A stretch of DNA of 10,422 nt from an uncultured Fibrobacterota bacterium. Lineage in GTDB: Bacteria; Fibrobacterota; Chitinivibrionia; Chitinivibrionales; Chitinispirillaceae. Under the pieces are notes generated by a model. That model did not search any database, was not told the DNA's origin, and worked only from the letters and a program-made list of their open reading frames with translations. This document shows, one piece after another, positions 1 through 7,302 of this stretch. How positions within the stretch are numbered: position 1 is the first letter of the stretch; every line of letters begins with the position of its first letter. The DNA lies in the NCBI GenBank assembly GCA_903888815.1, contig CAISVC010000288.1, forward strand, positions 1-10,422. The letters are read 5' to 3'. Both the position numbers and the translations under genes were made by a program.

Positions 1-1164
1 CAGGGCGCCCCAGTGGTCCATGGAAATATCTGTGGCGAGCGAGCAGGCGCCGACGCTCTGACCGGTTATACCGAGCAGAACGTCGTTCCATGTCCACATC
101 GTTTTTCCTTTTGATTTGACAAGCGCGTTTGCCCAGTTTACGAGGTGACGGTAACAGTCATTTGCATGGGCGTTTGCCCCGTAATGGTTTCTCGCCCAGG
201 TGGTCAACTGGGGGAAATTGGCGTACTCATTGATGAACATGTATTCGTCAGCGCCGAGATGCCAGAAGGGCCCGGGAAACTTGGGGATCATCTCATTCAG
301 GAGGTCCTGAACAAAGGTATAGGTAGAGTCCTTGCTCAGGTCAAGAGCCCAGTATTGCGCACCGAGTACCTGCTGGCTGAGCAACAGGTTCCGGTGAGAT
401 GCATAGAGCCAGTTGACATGGCCCGGGAGATCGATTTCCGGAATAATAGTGATATGATACTGGGTGGCAAGGTTGATGAGCGACTGCAGCTCTGCATTGG
501 TATAGAACTGAGTAGAGGTGATTTCAGGGTGTACCGTACTCTGGAGACGGAATCCGCCGTTATTTGTTTGACTTAGGCCATCGGATACGTGCATGTGAAA
601 AATATTCATTTTGACATAGGCCATGTCTCTGATCAGTGTTTGAAGCCAGGCGACCGTGTAATACTTACGGCCGAGATCCACCATTTCACCTCTCCAGCGG
701 CCCAGCGGCCAGTCGCGGATCGTGCCCTGGTTGACCGTGGTGCTCTGCTTGAGCATCTGCAGTACCGTACGGGTTCCGTAAAAAACGCCGGCTGCGGTCC
801 TGGCGCTGATATCAATGGTTGTGCCGGCGGTCATGATATAGCCTTCGGTGCCGATGGTTGTATCGGTGGCGCCGAGATGGAGGAAAATATCCCCGGCATT
901 CGCTGAAGCAGCATTTGCTATCGTAATCGCACGCCCTAAAAGTCCATTAAGATCACCGGCAAAGGTCCGGCCATCGTTTAAAAGCGTTGCGTAATCGGTC
1001 GTATTTATAACAATCCGGCTGCTTGTTGAAAAGACACAGGTGCCGGTGCCGGTCGTCCATTGCTGCACAGCAGGAATGGTCTGCGGTATGGGCGCGGCAG
1101 CTGAAGTTGCTGCCATGTAAAGCAGGAATGCGGAAAGCATGGAAACAGCAGGTGACCTTCTCAT
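1..1164 (-). CDS. Secreted GH20 beta-N-acetylhexosaminidase (3' end beyond window)
   Basis: The minus strand is open from an ATG at 1164-1162 to the window edge (388 codons, no stop), so the C-terminus is missing. GH20 enzymes remove terminal N-acetylglucosamine or N-acetylgalactosamine from chitin oligomers or glycans by substrate-assisted catalysis. Residues 1-23 look like a signal peptide (basic MRRS start, hydrophobic core, Ala-rich end), so the enzyme is probably exported. Residues about 28-145 fit the N-terminal GH20b domain. The catalytic barrel follows, with DLGRKYY near residue 163, H190-M-H-V-S-D-G, PEIDLPGH, and HLGADEY with the catalytic pair D306-E307. MWTWNDV near 355 matches the aromatic pocket segment. 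A G-rich Shine-Dalgarno (complement of 1168-1173) lies just before the start. The gene diverges from the radical SAM gene. Family assignment is strong; substrate is inferred. Confidence 0.93.
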   Translation of the reverse strand, partial: MRRSPAVSMLSAFLLYMAATSAAAPIPQTIPAVQQWTTGTGTCVFSTSSRIVINTTDYATLLNDGRTFAGDLNGLLGRAITIANAASANAGDIFLHLGATDTTIGTEGYIMTAGTTIDISARTAAGVFYGTRTVLQMLKQSTTVNQGTIRDWPLGRWRGEMVDLGRKYYTVAWLQTLIRDMAYVKMNIFHMHVSDGLSQTNNGGFRLQSTVHPEITSTQFYTNAELQSLINLATQYHITIIPEIDLPGHVNWLYASHRNLLLSQQVLGAQYWALDLSKDSTYTFVQDLLNEMIPKFPGPFWHLGADEYMFINEYANFPQLTTWARNHYGANAHANDCYRHLVNWANALVKSKGKTMWTWNDVLLGITGQSVGACSLATDISMDHWGAL

Positions 1165-1227
1165 AGACCCCCCTTTTAATATTCATGGATATACTACTGG
1201 CTGTCAGCAAATATTTACTTTCTATAT

Positions 1228-1256
1228 ATAATATAATAAACTTTTTTTGAAAACAA
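1228..1256 (-). promoter_or_regulatory. Possible promoter for the GH20 gene
   Basis: Read on the minus strand, TTGTTT (1256-1251) and TATTAT (1233-1228) are separated by 17 bases, in an extremely AT-rich divergent spacer. The start codon lies about 65 bases downstream. The AT-rich sequence makes chance matches easy, so this is only a candidate. Confidence 0.35.
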
Positions 1257-1275
1257 TCAATATGTTATTGAGAAT
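1247..1275 (+). promoter_or_regulatory. Possible promoter for the radical SAM gene
   Basis: TTGAAA at 1247-1252 is followed after 17 bases by GAGAAT at 1270-1275, which matches four of six positions of the -10 consensus. It sits about 30 bases before the ATG at 1307. It overlaps the candidate minus-strand promoter, so the two directions could compete. Two TATAAT hexamers further left (1227 and 1232) lack a good -35 for this strand. Confidence 0.25.
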
Positions 1276-1306
1276 GTGATGCCGATTAGCACTAGTTCCA
1301 TAACCC

Positions 1307-3856
1307 ATGGAACAATCAACCTTTTATATATTCCTTATACATGACATGAATTATTCTTCCTGGTATAACAAAGTTTTTCCCGGTCTCAGCGGTTGCGGCT
1401 TGTGGCTGCGCGGCGGCGAATTAAACACCCTGCCTGCCGCCGGGTTCGAGCAACGGCCGTTTCGCGTACTCATCACACGGCTTTCGACCTATCGCGACAC
1501 TGCCGATTCATTTACCCACAAGCTTCTCTATCAGATAATAAGCCGTATCAGCGGTGCGTTTCCCGATCTCGCATATCTGCCGCCGCCGAAAGACGCCGTA
1601 ATTTTCGACCGTGACAGGGTGCCCTGGCTGCTCGGTACCGCAAGCAAGCATGAAGGACGGGATTTCACGGTCATCGCACTTTCGAACTCGATTGTACAGG
1701 AACTGATGAATGTTCCGGTCATGCTGGAGAAGAGCGGCATACCGCTTTCAAAGCGCGAGCGTATGAGGGACCCGGCATGCCCGCTCGTCATTCTCGGCGG
1801 CGCAAGCGCGCTGTACACCTCGATTTTGTTCAATGACGATCCGCCGGTTGACGGAATATTTGCAGGCGGGGACGCCGGAGTCATCGGCAGGCTTTTTAAA
1901 GTCTGTAAAGACGGGTTTGATCGGAAACTGTCGAAAAAAACGGTCCTTGAGCGCTTGGGGAAAATCCCGGGATTTTTCACGCCGGAGGGGGAACACGCGA
2001 TAAAAATATTTCAGGCCGCGGAACTTCCGCCGGAACAGCTGCTCGAATCGGAGCCAGTACTTTACGAAAAAGAGTGTATCGGTAAAGCGAACCTCCAGAT
2101 CAGCGAAGGCTGCGCATTTTTCTGCGGTTTCTGCGCTGAGAGCTTCGGCCGCAAGCCCTATCGCGAGTTCGAAGCCGGCGCGCTGTATGAAGCCGCACTT
2201 CGCCTCAAGGCGGCAACGGGCGCTCAGGACCTGGAAATCTACAGTTTCAATTTCAGCAGTCACCGTCATTTTTACCGGCTGCTCTGGGAACTGTCAGACC
2301 TTTTCCCATCGATCGGGCTCAAGAGCCAGCGGTTCGATTCGATCGCCGCCGACCCGGAAATGGTAATGTTTCTTCACGCAATCAATAAAACAAGTATCAC
2401 CTGCGGCATCGAAGGAATCTCGCCGCGTTTGCGGCGCTACCTGCATAAAAGTCTTGAAGCGCGGGATCTCGAGAAGGGTCTTTCGGTGCTGCTCGCCTCG
2501 CCTTTACGGGAGCTCAAGATTTTCCTCATTGCCACCGGCCTTGAACAGCAGGGCGATTATAACGAATTTAAAAAACTGCTCGGCTTCCTGCAGACACTCA
2601 TGGGCGCTGCAGAGAATGCGCCGCGGATCATTTTTTCAATGACCGTTCTGGTGCGGTTCCCGTGGACGCCCCTCGAATTCGAGGATGCGCCTGATCCGGA
2701 TGTCTGTCAGGCAGTGCTTCGCAGAACCGAACAACTGGTGCTAAACGCGGGATTCGAATTCCGCGCGTCGTCCGGGGTGTCCGATTACTGGCTTTCGCAA
2801 CTGCTGGCGCGCGCCGATGATCCGCGTATTGCAAAAGCGCTGCGGCAGGCGCAGGAGAGGGAGGGGTTTGTTTACTATCGCGAAATTCCCCCCTCATTGA
2901 TCGATGACGTCAGGAGATATCTGGAACGGGAAGGCGTAAGGCCGGACGCACTTTTCAGGGGATTTACACCGCAGGAACGCCCCGCTAAACCCTGGAGCGC
3001 TCTGTTGACCGGCGTCAGCGAGGAATTCCTGATAAAACAATGGGAGTCGGCAAAGCGGTGCGAGGATAACGGCTGCTGTATCGGAACGAGCGGAATGGAG
3101 GGGACCTGCTGCGGGTGCAATGCCTGCGGTGACGGTCCTGCGCGAAAGCGATTGTCTGCCCGTCCGGTTCCGAGGCAATATTCCCTCAGGCAGTTCCGCA
3201 ACCGTCAGCGTGCCGCGAAGGCGCAGGAGGTCGCGCTCCGCTTCCGCGTGCAGATCGGGCCTGCCCTGGCCGGCGTGCCTTATTCCATGCGCGGAACTGC
3301 TCTTGCCCGCTCGCTCATGATGGCTGACCGCCGCTTGGTGCAGGGATACCGGGGATTTCAGGGTTCGTCTGTTTTTAACCGCCTCGGCTCTGACTGGGTG
3401 ATCGGCGACGATCTGTTAACGCTTCTCTGGGAGACGAAGGCGGCAGCGGTAATCAGTGATTCATTAAAGGATGCTGTTTTCCTTGAAACGGTCAATACGA
3501 TGCTTGCGGGGCGGGGAAGGCTTTCGGCCATTGCAGCTTCAGATGAGATCGAGATCAAAACAATAGTTTTCCGGGCACCTTTTCGTTTCGATCCGTCCGG
3601 CTATTGTGAAAGGAAGTCGCTAAAGTTTATGCTAAGAAAAAACGGGCCGGACATAAGCTGTTATGTATTGTCAAAGGAGTCGCTGAAGAAGAAAATAGTG
3701 AACGAGTGTATGGCCGAACGGGGATCAGACGGGCAATACACCGTAACCGTAATCCCCGGCCCCAAATTCATTCCCGAAGAGTTCGCCAGGACCGCTTTCA
3801 GCCTTCCAGCGGAAAATGAGTGGGTGCGGATTGCGATGACAGCGAATTATGCCTGA
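1307..3856 (+). CDS. Large radical SAM protein, B12-binding-like / rSAM / Cys-cluster / DUF2344-like (TIGR03960-type, divergent)
   Basis: This 849-residue protein has four visible parts. Residues about 50-215 resemble the B12-binding-like N-terminus of TIGR03960 proteins (IPLSKRER, then PLVILGGAS and a DGIFAGGDAG segment), but no DxHxxG cobalamin motif is visible. The radical SAM core, about 255-500, has C269-x3-C273-x2-C276, which would bind the 4Fe-4S cluster that cleaves S-adenosylmethionine. Residues 585-607 hold seven cysteines (585, 590, 591, 601, 602, 604, 607), possibly a second metal site; TIGR03960 relatives carry a shorter cysteine group here. The C-terminus from about 635 resembles DUF2344, with the Arg- and Ala-rich entry and YSMRGTALARSL. 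The reaction of this group is unknown to me. No Shine-Dalgarno precedes the ATG at 1307, and an internal ATG at residue 14 is an alternative start. It seems to be transcribed alone. Confidence 0.85.
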   Translation: MEQSTFYIFLIHDMNYSSWYNKVFPGLSGCGLWLRGGELNTLPAAGFEQRPFRVLITRLSTYRDTADSFTHKLLYQIISRISGAFPDLAYLPPPKDAVIFDRDRVPWLLGTASKHEGRDFTVIALSNSIVQELMNVPVMLEKSGIPLSKRERMRDPACPLVILGGASALYTSILFNDDPPVDGIFAGGDAGVIGRLFKVCKDGFDRKLSKKTVLERLGKIPGFFTPEGEHAIKIFQAAELPPEQLLESEPVLYEKECIGKANLQISEGCAFFCGFCAESFGRKPYREFEAGALYEAALRLKAATGAQDLEIYSFNFSSHRHFYRLLWELSDLFPSIGLKSQRFDSIAADPEMVMFLHAINKTSITCGIEGISPRLRRYLHKSLEARDLEKGLSVLLASPLRELKIFLIATGLEQQGDYNEFKKLLGFLQTLMGAAENAPRIIFSMTVLVRFPWTPLEFEDAPDPDVCQAVLRRTEQLVLNAGFEFRASSGVSDYWLSQLLARADDPRIAKALRQAQEREGFVYYREIPPSLIDDVRRYLEREGVRPDALFRGFTPQERPAKPWSALLTGVSEEFLIKQWESAKRCEDNGCCIGTSGMEGTCCGCNACGDGPARKRLSARPVPRQYSLRQFRNRQRAAKAQEVALRFRVQIGPALAGVPYSMRGTALARSLMMADRRLVQGYRGFQGSSVFNRLGSDWVIGDDLLTLLWETKAAAVISDSLKDAVFLETVNTMLAGRGRLSAIAASDEIEIKTIVFRAPFRFDPSGYCERKSLKFMLRKNGPDISCYVLSKESLKKKIVNECMAERGSDGQYTVTVIPGPKFIPEEFARTAFSLPAENEWVRIAMTANYA

Positions 3857-3976
3857 TCGCGGATTATCGGAAGGGATCATCCTGCAGCAGCAATTTTTTA
3901 TCAAGCGCTTTCAATCCCCTAACGGCATGGTATTACTCCAGATACAGCAAACACAATAGGTGGTATGATTTTTTTC

Positions 3977-4005
3977 TTGCAATACAATATGTTGCGATAT
4001 ATAAT
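3977..4005 (+). promoter_or_regulatory. Sigma70-type promoter for the small cysteine protein
   Basis: TTGCAA at 3977-3982 and a perfect TATAAT at 4000-4005 are separated by exactly 17 bases. Transcription would begin near 4012, giving a leader of about 70 bases before the ATG at 4081. The remainder of the 224-base spacer after the radical SAM gene shows no gene and no convincing terminator. Confidence 0.6.
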
Positions 4006-4080
4006 TATGGACACCACAGCGCAAGGGGCAGGACTTGAAAAAGAGATTTTCAGGGAAAGGCTGCCGTGAAGGGAGTAACT

Positions 4081-4314
4081 ATGCAATCTGTTAAAATCGC
4101 CTGCACACAATGTTTAAAGCACAGAGAGTGCACGAACAAAACAAGGCTTTTTGTCAACTATTGCGGAGCCGCTCCCAAGAAAATAGATGAGAGCATAAGA
4201 AAAGCAATCCTCGAATGCCGTTTGCGAAAAGGGTATCTCCTCAAGCGGGCTTTTGCCCTGCATGTCTCTGCGCCGCAGGTTCTTGCTGGTGCAGCGACTG
4301 CGATCTCTTCCTAA
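4081..4314 (+). CDS. Small cysteine-containing hypothetical protein
   Basis: This 77-residue protein has a strong Shine-Dalgarno (GAAGGGAG, 4068-4075) five bases before the ATG at 4081. That decides for this ATG over the in-frame GTG at 4066. The N-terminal half has C8-x2-C11-x5-C17-x10-C28, with KTRLFVNYCG around the last cysteine, and one more cysteine at 46. The spacing suggests a small zinc or iron-sulfur site. The middle (residues 30-56) is basic and probably helical; the end is Ala/Val-rich. There is no signal peptide or membrane segment. It has its own good promoter, and a hairpin with a T-run follows 47 bases after the stop, so it looks like a single-gene unit. I do not recognise the family and assign no function. 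The last third could be shifted by a sequence error, because another frame there is richer in cysteine. Confidence 0.7.
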   Translation: MQSVKIACTQCLKHRECTNKTRLFVNYCGAAPKKIDESIRKAILECRLRKGYLLKRAFALHVSAPQVLAGAATAISS

Positions 4315-4315
4315 T

Positions 4316-4343
4316 ATGACAGGAAATGATATAAATTTATAAT
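4316..4343 (+). promoter_or_regulatory. Sigma70-type promoter for the transglycosylase gene
   Basis: ATGACA at 4316-4321 (five of six matches to TTGACA) and a perfect TATAAT at 4338-4343 are 16 bases apart. It begins two bases after the stop of the small cysteine gene. Transcription would start near 4350, so the leader would include the hairpin at 4361-4385. Confidence 0.55.
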
Positions 4344-4360
4344 AACTGTGCCGCTGTGTG

Positions 4361-4395
4361 ACGGAAAAAGCGAAGGTTTTTCCGTATTGTTTTTT
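4361..4395 (+). terminator. Hairpin plus T-run: terminator of the upstream gene or leader attenuator
   Basis: A perfect nine-base stem (ACGGAAAAA at 4361-4369 with TTTTTCCGT at 4377-4385) encloses a seven-base loop. After ATTG comes a run of six T at 4390-4395. The shape fits intrinsic termination of the small cysteine gene, although the lower stem is A/T-rich and the T-run starts four bases late. Because a good promoter lies just upstream, it could also act within the transglycosylase leader. Its position argues against that gene starting at the GTG at 4358. Confidence 0.55.
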
Positions 4396-4426
4396 AATAG
4401 CAGATTCCGGAAGGGTGGAGGAACTA

Positions 4427-6874
4427 TTGCTGTTTTTTTTCAATCGATTTTGTACGCACTGCAATCATTTTTTTTTGCTCCCTGCCGTCTTTCTTTCCCT
4501 CGTGCTGATCATCGGCTGCGGCTCCACGGAAAAACGCGACTCGACGTTAGGCGAAACGAAGACAGGTACGGTGCCGGTCAGCGACACTGCTGTAGCAGCG
4601 GCCGTTACGGGCAATGCGGTTTCCGGTACCGTATCAGCAGACGATACGGCTGGAAATGATGAAGATACCGTAAAAGAAGACCCCGGAGAACTCATCGAGA
4701 ACGCCCGGGCACTCTGCAACGAGGGCAATTTCGCAGCCGCCGACTCGAACCTGAAAGAAGCAGTTTTGGCCATTGAAACAATCGATGCGGAAGCTGAAAA
4801 CGAGTGGTTCCCTTCATCGCGGTATGTCGATGATATCGTTTCGATTTATAGCGAGAAAATGCCTTCCCGGTATTCGATTCCTGATGAAATTGCCATGACG
4901 GCATTTCAGCGGCAGATGGTGCGGTCGCTTGACTCCATGAAAATCATGCCAGCGGAAAGTCTTACTATCGCCACAATGGGTTGCCAGAAAAACCTCGTGT
5001 ATGACGTCCCCATGGTATGGAACGATCGGGTACAGCGCGCGGTATTTTATTATGTCAATAACCGGAAATACACCATCGACCAGTGGTTTTCTCGCGCATC
5101 GTACTATATTCCGTTCATGCGGAAAATGTTCGCCGACAGTGGGCTTCCCCAGGACCTCGCTTACCTGCCGCTCATTGAAAGCGGTTTCAACCCTTTAGCC
5201 TATTCATACGCGCACGCCTCGGGGATCTGGCAATTTATCACATCGACCGGGAGACTCTACGGCCTCCGGCACAACTACTGGCTTGATGAACGCCGCGATC
5301 CGATCAAGTCAACGCAGGCCGCTATCCTGTATTTTAAAAAACTTTACGGCGATTTCGGGCACTGGCATCTGGCGCTGGCCGCCTACAACTGCGGTGAGAA
5401 CGGGGTCAGCAGGTCTATTGCCCGCTGCCAGCAAAATGACTTCTGGAAACTGAAGCACCTGCCCGCGCAGACCAGAAGCTATGTGCCGTGCTTTCTCGCT
5501 GCATTGACAATTGCAAAAAATCCGAAATGTTTCGGTGTCGCCGCTTCTCCGGTCGATTCGTTTTCGCTCGATACGGTAGTGGTGAATGATTGTATCGTAA
5601 TGGACGATATCGCGCAGGCGGTGGGCATCGCTTCGGATTCCCTGAAAAAAATGAACCCCCATATACTGCGCTGGTGTACGCCGCCCGACGTTACAAACGC
5701 CCTGCTCTACCTGCCGCGCGGCCAGAGAAAGAATTTCAACAATTTTTATGCGCAGCTTCCTGATGAGAGAAAAGTCAAATGGTGCCGCTACCAGATCAAA
5801 GAGGGAGACAATATCCAGAAGGTAGCATCCCGGTTCAATGTTTCAGCAGACGATATCAAAACAATCAACAGTTTGAAGAAAAACAGCTTTACAGCCGGCC
5901 ATTTCCTTTTCCTTCCGCTGCGGGATGCCGCTTCCGCTGCCACGCCGGTTGCCTATATTCCTCCGATTTCAGCGTACGATGAAAATGATTATGAAGATGT
6001 CGCCTTCTATTATGTACGGAAAGGGGATTCGATAAGCAAGATCGCCCGGCGGTTTCATGTCACCTGGTCGCAGCTCTACCGCTGGAACCATCTTTCTCGT
6101 TCGTCAAAGCTGCGGCCCGGCCGCTGTCTTATTGTCAGGCCGGCCCCGCCGTCCGAACCGGCAATAACCGTCGTTTCGAACAGCGCCCTTAAACAGGGCA
6201 GTACCTGTGTGGTGCAGCTGGGGGACACCCCCTTTTCAATCGCGCGGCGCGCAGGGGTGACGATCAACAACCTGTTTGCTTGGAACGATATTGATGCTAC
6301 CCAGCCGATCATTCATATCGGTGATACGCTCAAGCTCGCTGCTCCCGAAAAAAACATTGCCAAGAACAATGAACAGACTGCCGGCACAGTTGCGCCGTTC
6401 CAGGCGGCACCTGCAGGCACATCTTCAGGACTCTGGCAGGACACCGGGTGGACGGACGACTGGTCTTCCGCTCTTCCGAAGGAATGCAAGCGGGTCCCGG
6501 CTGCGGATTCAGGAGGGCAGACCGGAAAACGCTGCTATACGATTCAGCAGGGCGATAATCTTTTCAGGATATCCCAGAAATTTTCCGTTTCCCTTCAGTC
6601 GCTTCTTGCACTCAATCGCCTCCATGAAAACGACGTCGTGCACGCAGGAGACTCGGTGCTCATCCCTCCGGTTGCGGCCGGGAATACCGATACGTCTGCG
6701 GTGCTTCCGGGCAACACCGTCTACTACAAGGTGCGTGACGGCGACACCCTGCTGCGCATTGCCACCGCGTTCGGCATATCCGTTGAGCAGCTTTACAAAG
6801 ATAATAACCTCAAGCCGGATTCGGTCATCGTGCCGGGAGAGGTCATCAAGGTGGTCAAAGCAGCCGACCATTGA
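4427..6874 (+). CDS. mltD: MltD-type lytic murein transglycosylase lipoprotein with five LysM domains
   Basis: This enzyme would cleave the MurNAc-GlcNAc bond of peptidoglycan, forming 1,6-anhydroMurNAc ends, from a membrane-anchored periplasmic position. I chose TTG at 4427 (815 residues) because GGAGG at 4417-4421 sits five bases upstream. GTG at 4358 would give 838 residues but puts a hairpin inside the gene. A hydrophobic signal ends in a lipobox (LIIGC, Cys 31), followed by a Ser/Thr/Asp-rich linker. The SLT domain, about 225-345, has GLPQDLAYLPLIESGFNP with catalytic Glu251, SGIWQF, DERRDP and LALAAYNCGE. A degenerate LysM-like segment lies near 383-433. Five clearer LysM domains start near 450, 525, 592, 702 and 765, each with the GD...I pattern, and would bind glycan. 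E. coli MltD has fewer LysM domains and is shorter. Confidence 0.9.
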   Translation: MLFFFNRFCTHCNHFFLLPAVFLSLVLIIGCGSTEKRDSTLGETKTGTVPVSDTAVAAAVTGNAVSGTVSADDTAGNDEDTVKEDPGELIENARALCNEGNFAAADSNLKEAVLAIETIDAEAENEWFPSSRYVDDIVSIYSEKMPSRYSIPDEIAMTAFQRQMVRSLDSMKIMPAESLTIATMGCQKNLVYDVPMVWNDRVQRAVFYYVNNRKYTIDQWFSRASYYIPFMRKMFADSGLPQDLAYLPLIESGFNPLAYSYAHASGIWQFITSTGRLYGLRHNYWLDERRDPIKSTQAAILYFKKLYGDFGHWHLALAAYNCGENGVSRSIARCQQNDFWKLKHLPAQTRSYVPCFLAALTIAKNPKCFGVAASPVDSFSLDTVVVNDCIVMDDIAQAVGIASDSLKKMNPHILRWCTPPDVTNALLYLPRGQRKNFNNFYAQLPDERKVKWCRYQIKEGDNIQKVASRFNVSADDIKTINSLKKNSFTAGHFLFLPLRDAASAATPVAYIPPISAYDENDYEDVAFYYVRKGDSISKIARRFHVTWSQLYRWNHLSRSSKLRPGRCLIVRPAPPSEPAITVVSNSALKQGSTCVVQLGDTPFSIARRAGVTINNLFAWNDIDATQPIIHIGDTLKLAAPEKNIAKNNEQTAGTVAPFQAAPAGTSSGLWQDTGWTDDWSSALPKECKRVPAADSGGQTGKRCYTIQQGDNLFRISQKFSVSLQSLLALNRLHENDVVHAGDSVLIPPVAAGNTDTSAVLPGNTVYYKVRDGDTLLRIATAFGISVEQLYKDNNLKPDSVIVPGEVIKVVKAADH

Positions 6875-7003
6875 ATAGCGTCCGGGGAAATGTGACATTT
6901 TTCTGGCATCCCGGCATGGTCAATAACGATATTATTGCTCACTAAAACAGGCATTCAATCCAATCACCAAGCATCTTTATCCCAATAATTAAAGGAGGAT
7001 GGC

Positions 7004-7177
7004 ATGAGTCTTCAGAAATTGCTTGACGAATTAGAGGTTCTCAAGGGCGAATATGAAAAGTTTGAACACGGCAACAAATCGGCCGGGACGCGCGCGCGGA
7101 AAAGTCTTCAGAATATAAAAAAGATCGCACAGGAAATACGCATCCAGATCCAGGAAGCAAAAGCGAAAGCGGAATAA
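7004..7177 (+). CDS. Short Hc1-like (histone H1-like) protein
   Basis: This 57-residue protein has a near-perfect Shine-Dalgarno (AAGGAGG, 6992-6998) five bases before the ATG. Its sequence is highly charged and almost wholly helical. The core GNKSAGTRARKSLQNIKK and the following AQEIR resemble the N-terminal domain of chlamydial Hc1 and the short histone H1-like proteins of Bacteroidota, which bind DNA and help compact the nucleoid. The long Lys/Ala-rich tail of chlamydial Hc1 is absent; the protein ends in KAKAE. There is no signal peptide, so it acts in the cytoplasm. It stands 129 bases after the transglycosylase gene and is closed by a strong terminator, so it may be its own short, highly expressed unit, although I see no clear promoter in front. 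The Hc1 assignment rests on pattern recognition; a role in DNA compaction is inferred. Confidence 0.8.
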   Translation: MSLQKLLDELEVLKGEYEKFEHGNKSAGTRARKSLQNIKKIAQEIRIQIQEAKAKAE

Positions 7178-7188
7178 GACGTTTCGGC

Positions 7189-7302
7189 TTAATCGGTCTT
7201 TGGCAGGAGTTCGCCGAGGTGGGCTCCTGCATTTTTTTTGCAATATTTTCCATTTTCAATCGTATACACATGTCCTTTCAGGTCACCGTATTCCAAATGC
7301 AA
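7189..7302 (-). CDS. Doubtful tiny minus-strand ORF
   Basis: A minus-strand frame starting at TTG (7302-7300) and ending at TAA (7191-7189) encodes 37 residues that read like ordinary protein, including YGDLKGHVYTIENGKYC and a final LGELLPKTD. The frame stays open upstream for about twelve more codons to a TGA but has no ATG. A weak purine-rich stretch (AAAGAG) precedes the TTG. It crosses the + strand terminator and converges on the Hc1-like gene, ending 11 bases from its stop. It could be a real microprotein, the end of a decayed gene, or chance. I do not recognise a family. Confidence 0.25.
   Translation of the reverse strand: MHLEYGDLKGHVYTIENGKYCKKNAGAHLGELLPKTD
7203..7239 (+). terminator. 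Rho-independent terminator of the Hc1-like gene
   Basis: GCAGGAG (7203-7209) pairs perfectly with CTCCTGC (7224-7230) around a 14-base loop, followed after one A by eight T (7232-7239). It begins 26 bases after the stop of the Hc1-like gene. No matching T-run exists for the opposite strand. Confidence 0.85.

Noticed and set aside
145..906. Two + strand open frames opposite the hexosaminidase
   Set aside because: They are antisense to a gene with clear GH20 catalytic motifs, and their translations look like no known protein.
4066..4080. GTG at 4066 as start of the small cysteine protein
   Set aside because: It would place the strong Shine-Dalgarno inside the gene; the ATG at 4081 is ideally spaced from it.
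4358..4426. N-terminal extension of the transglycosylase from GTG 4358
   Set aside because: It lacks a Shine-Dalgarno, contains the terminator-like hairpin, and would put a polar stretch before the lipoprotein signal.
6888..6902. Small hairpin AAATG-TGA-CATTT after the transglycosylase stop
   Set aside because: The stem is only five A/T-rich pairs and the T-run mostly forms part of the stem, so it is too weak to call a terminator.
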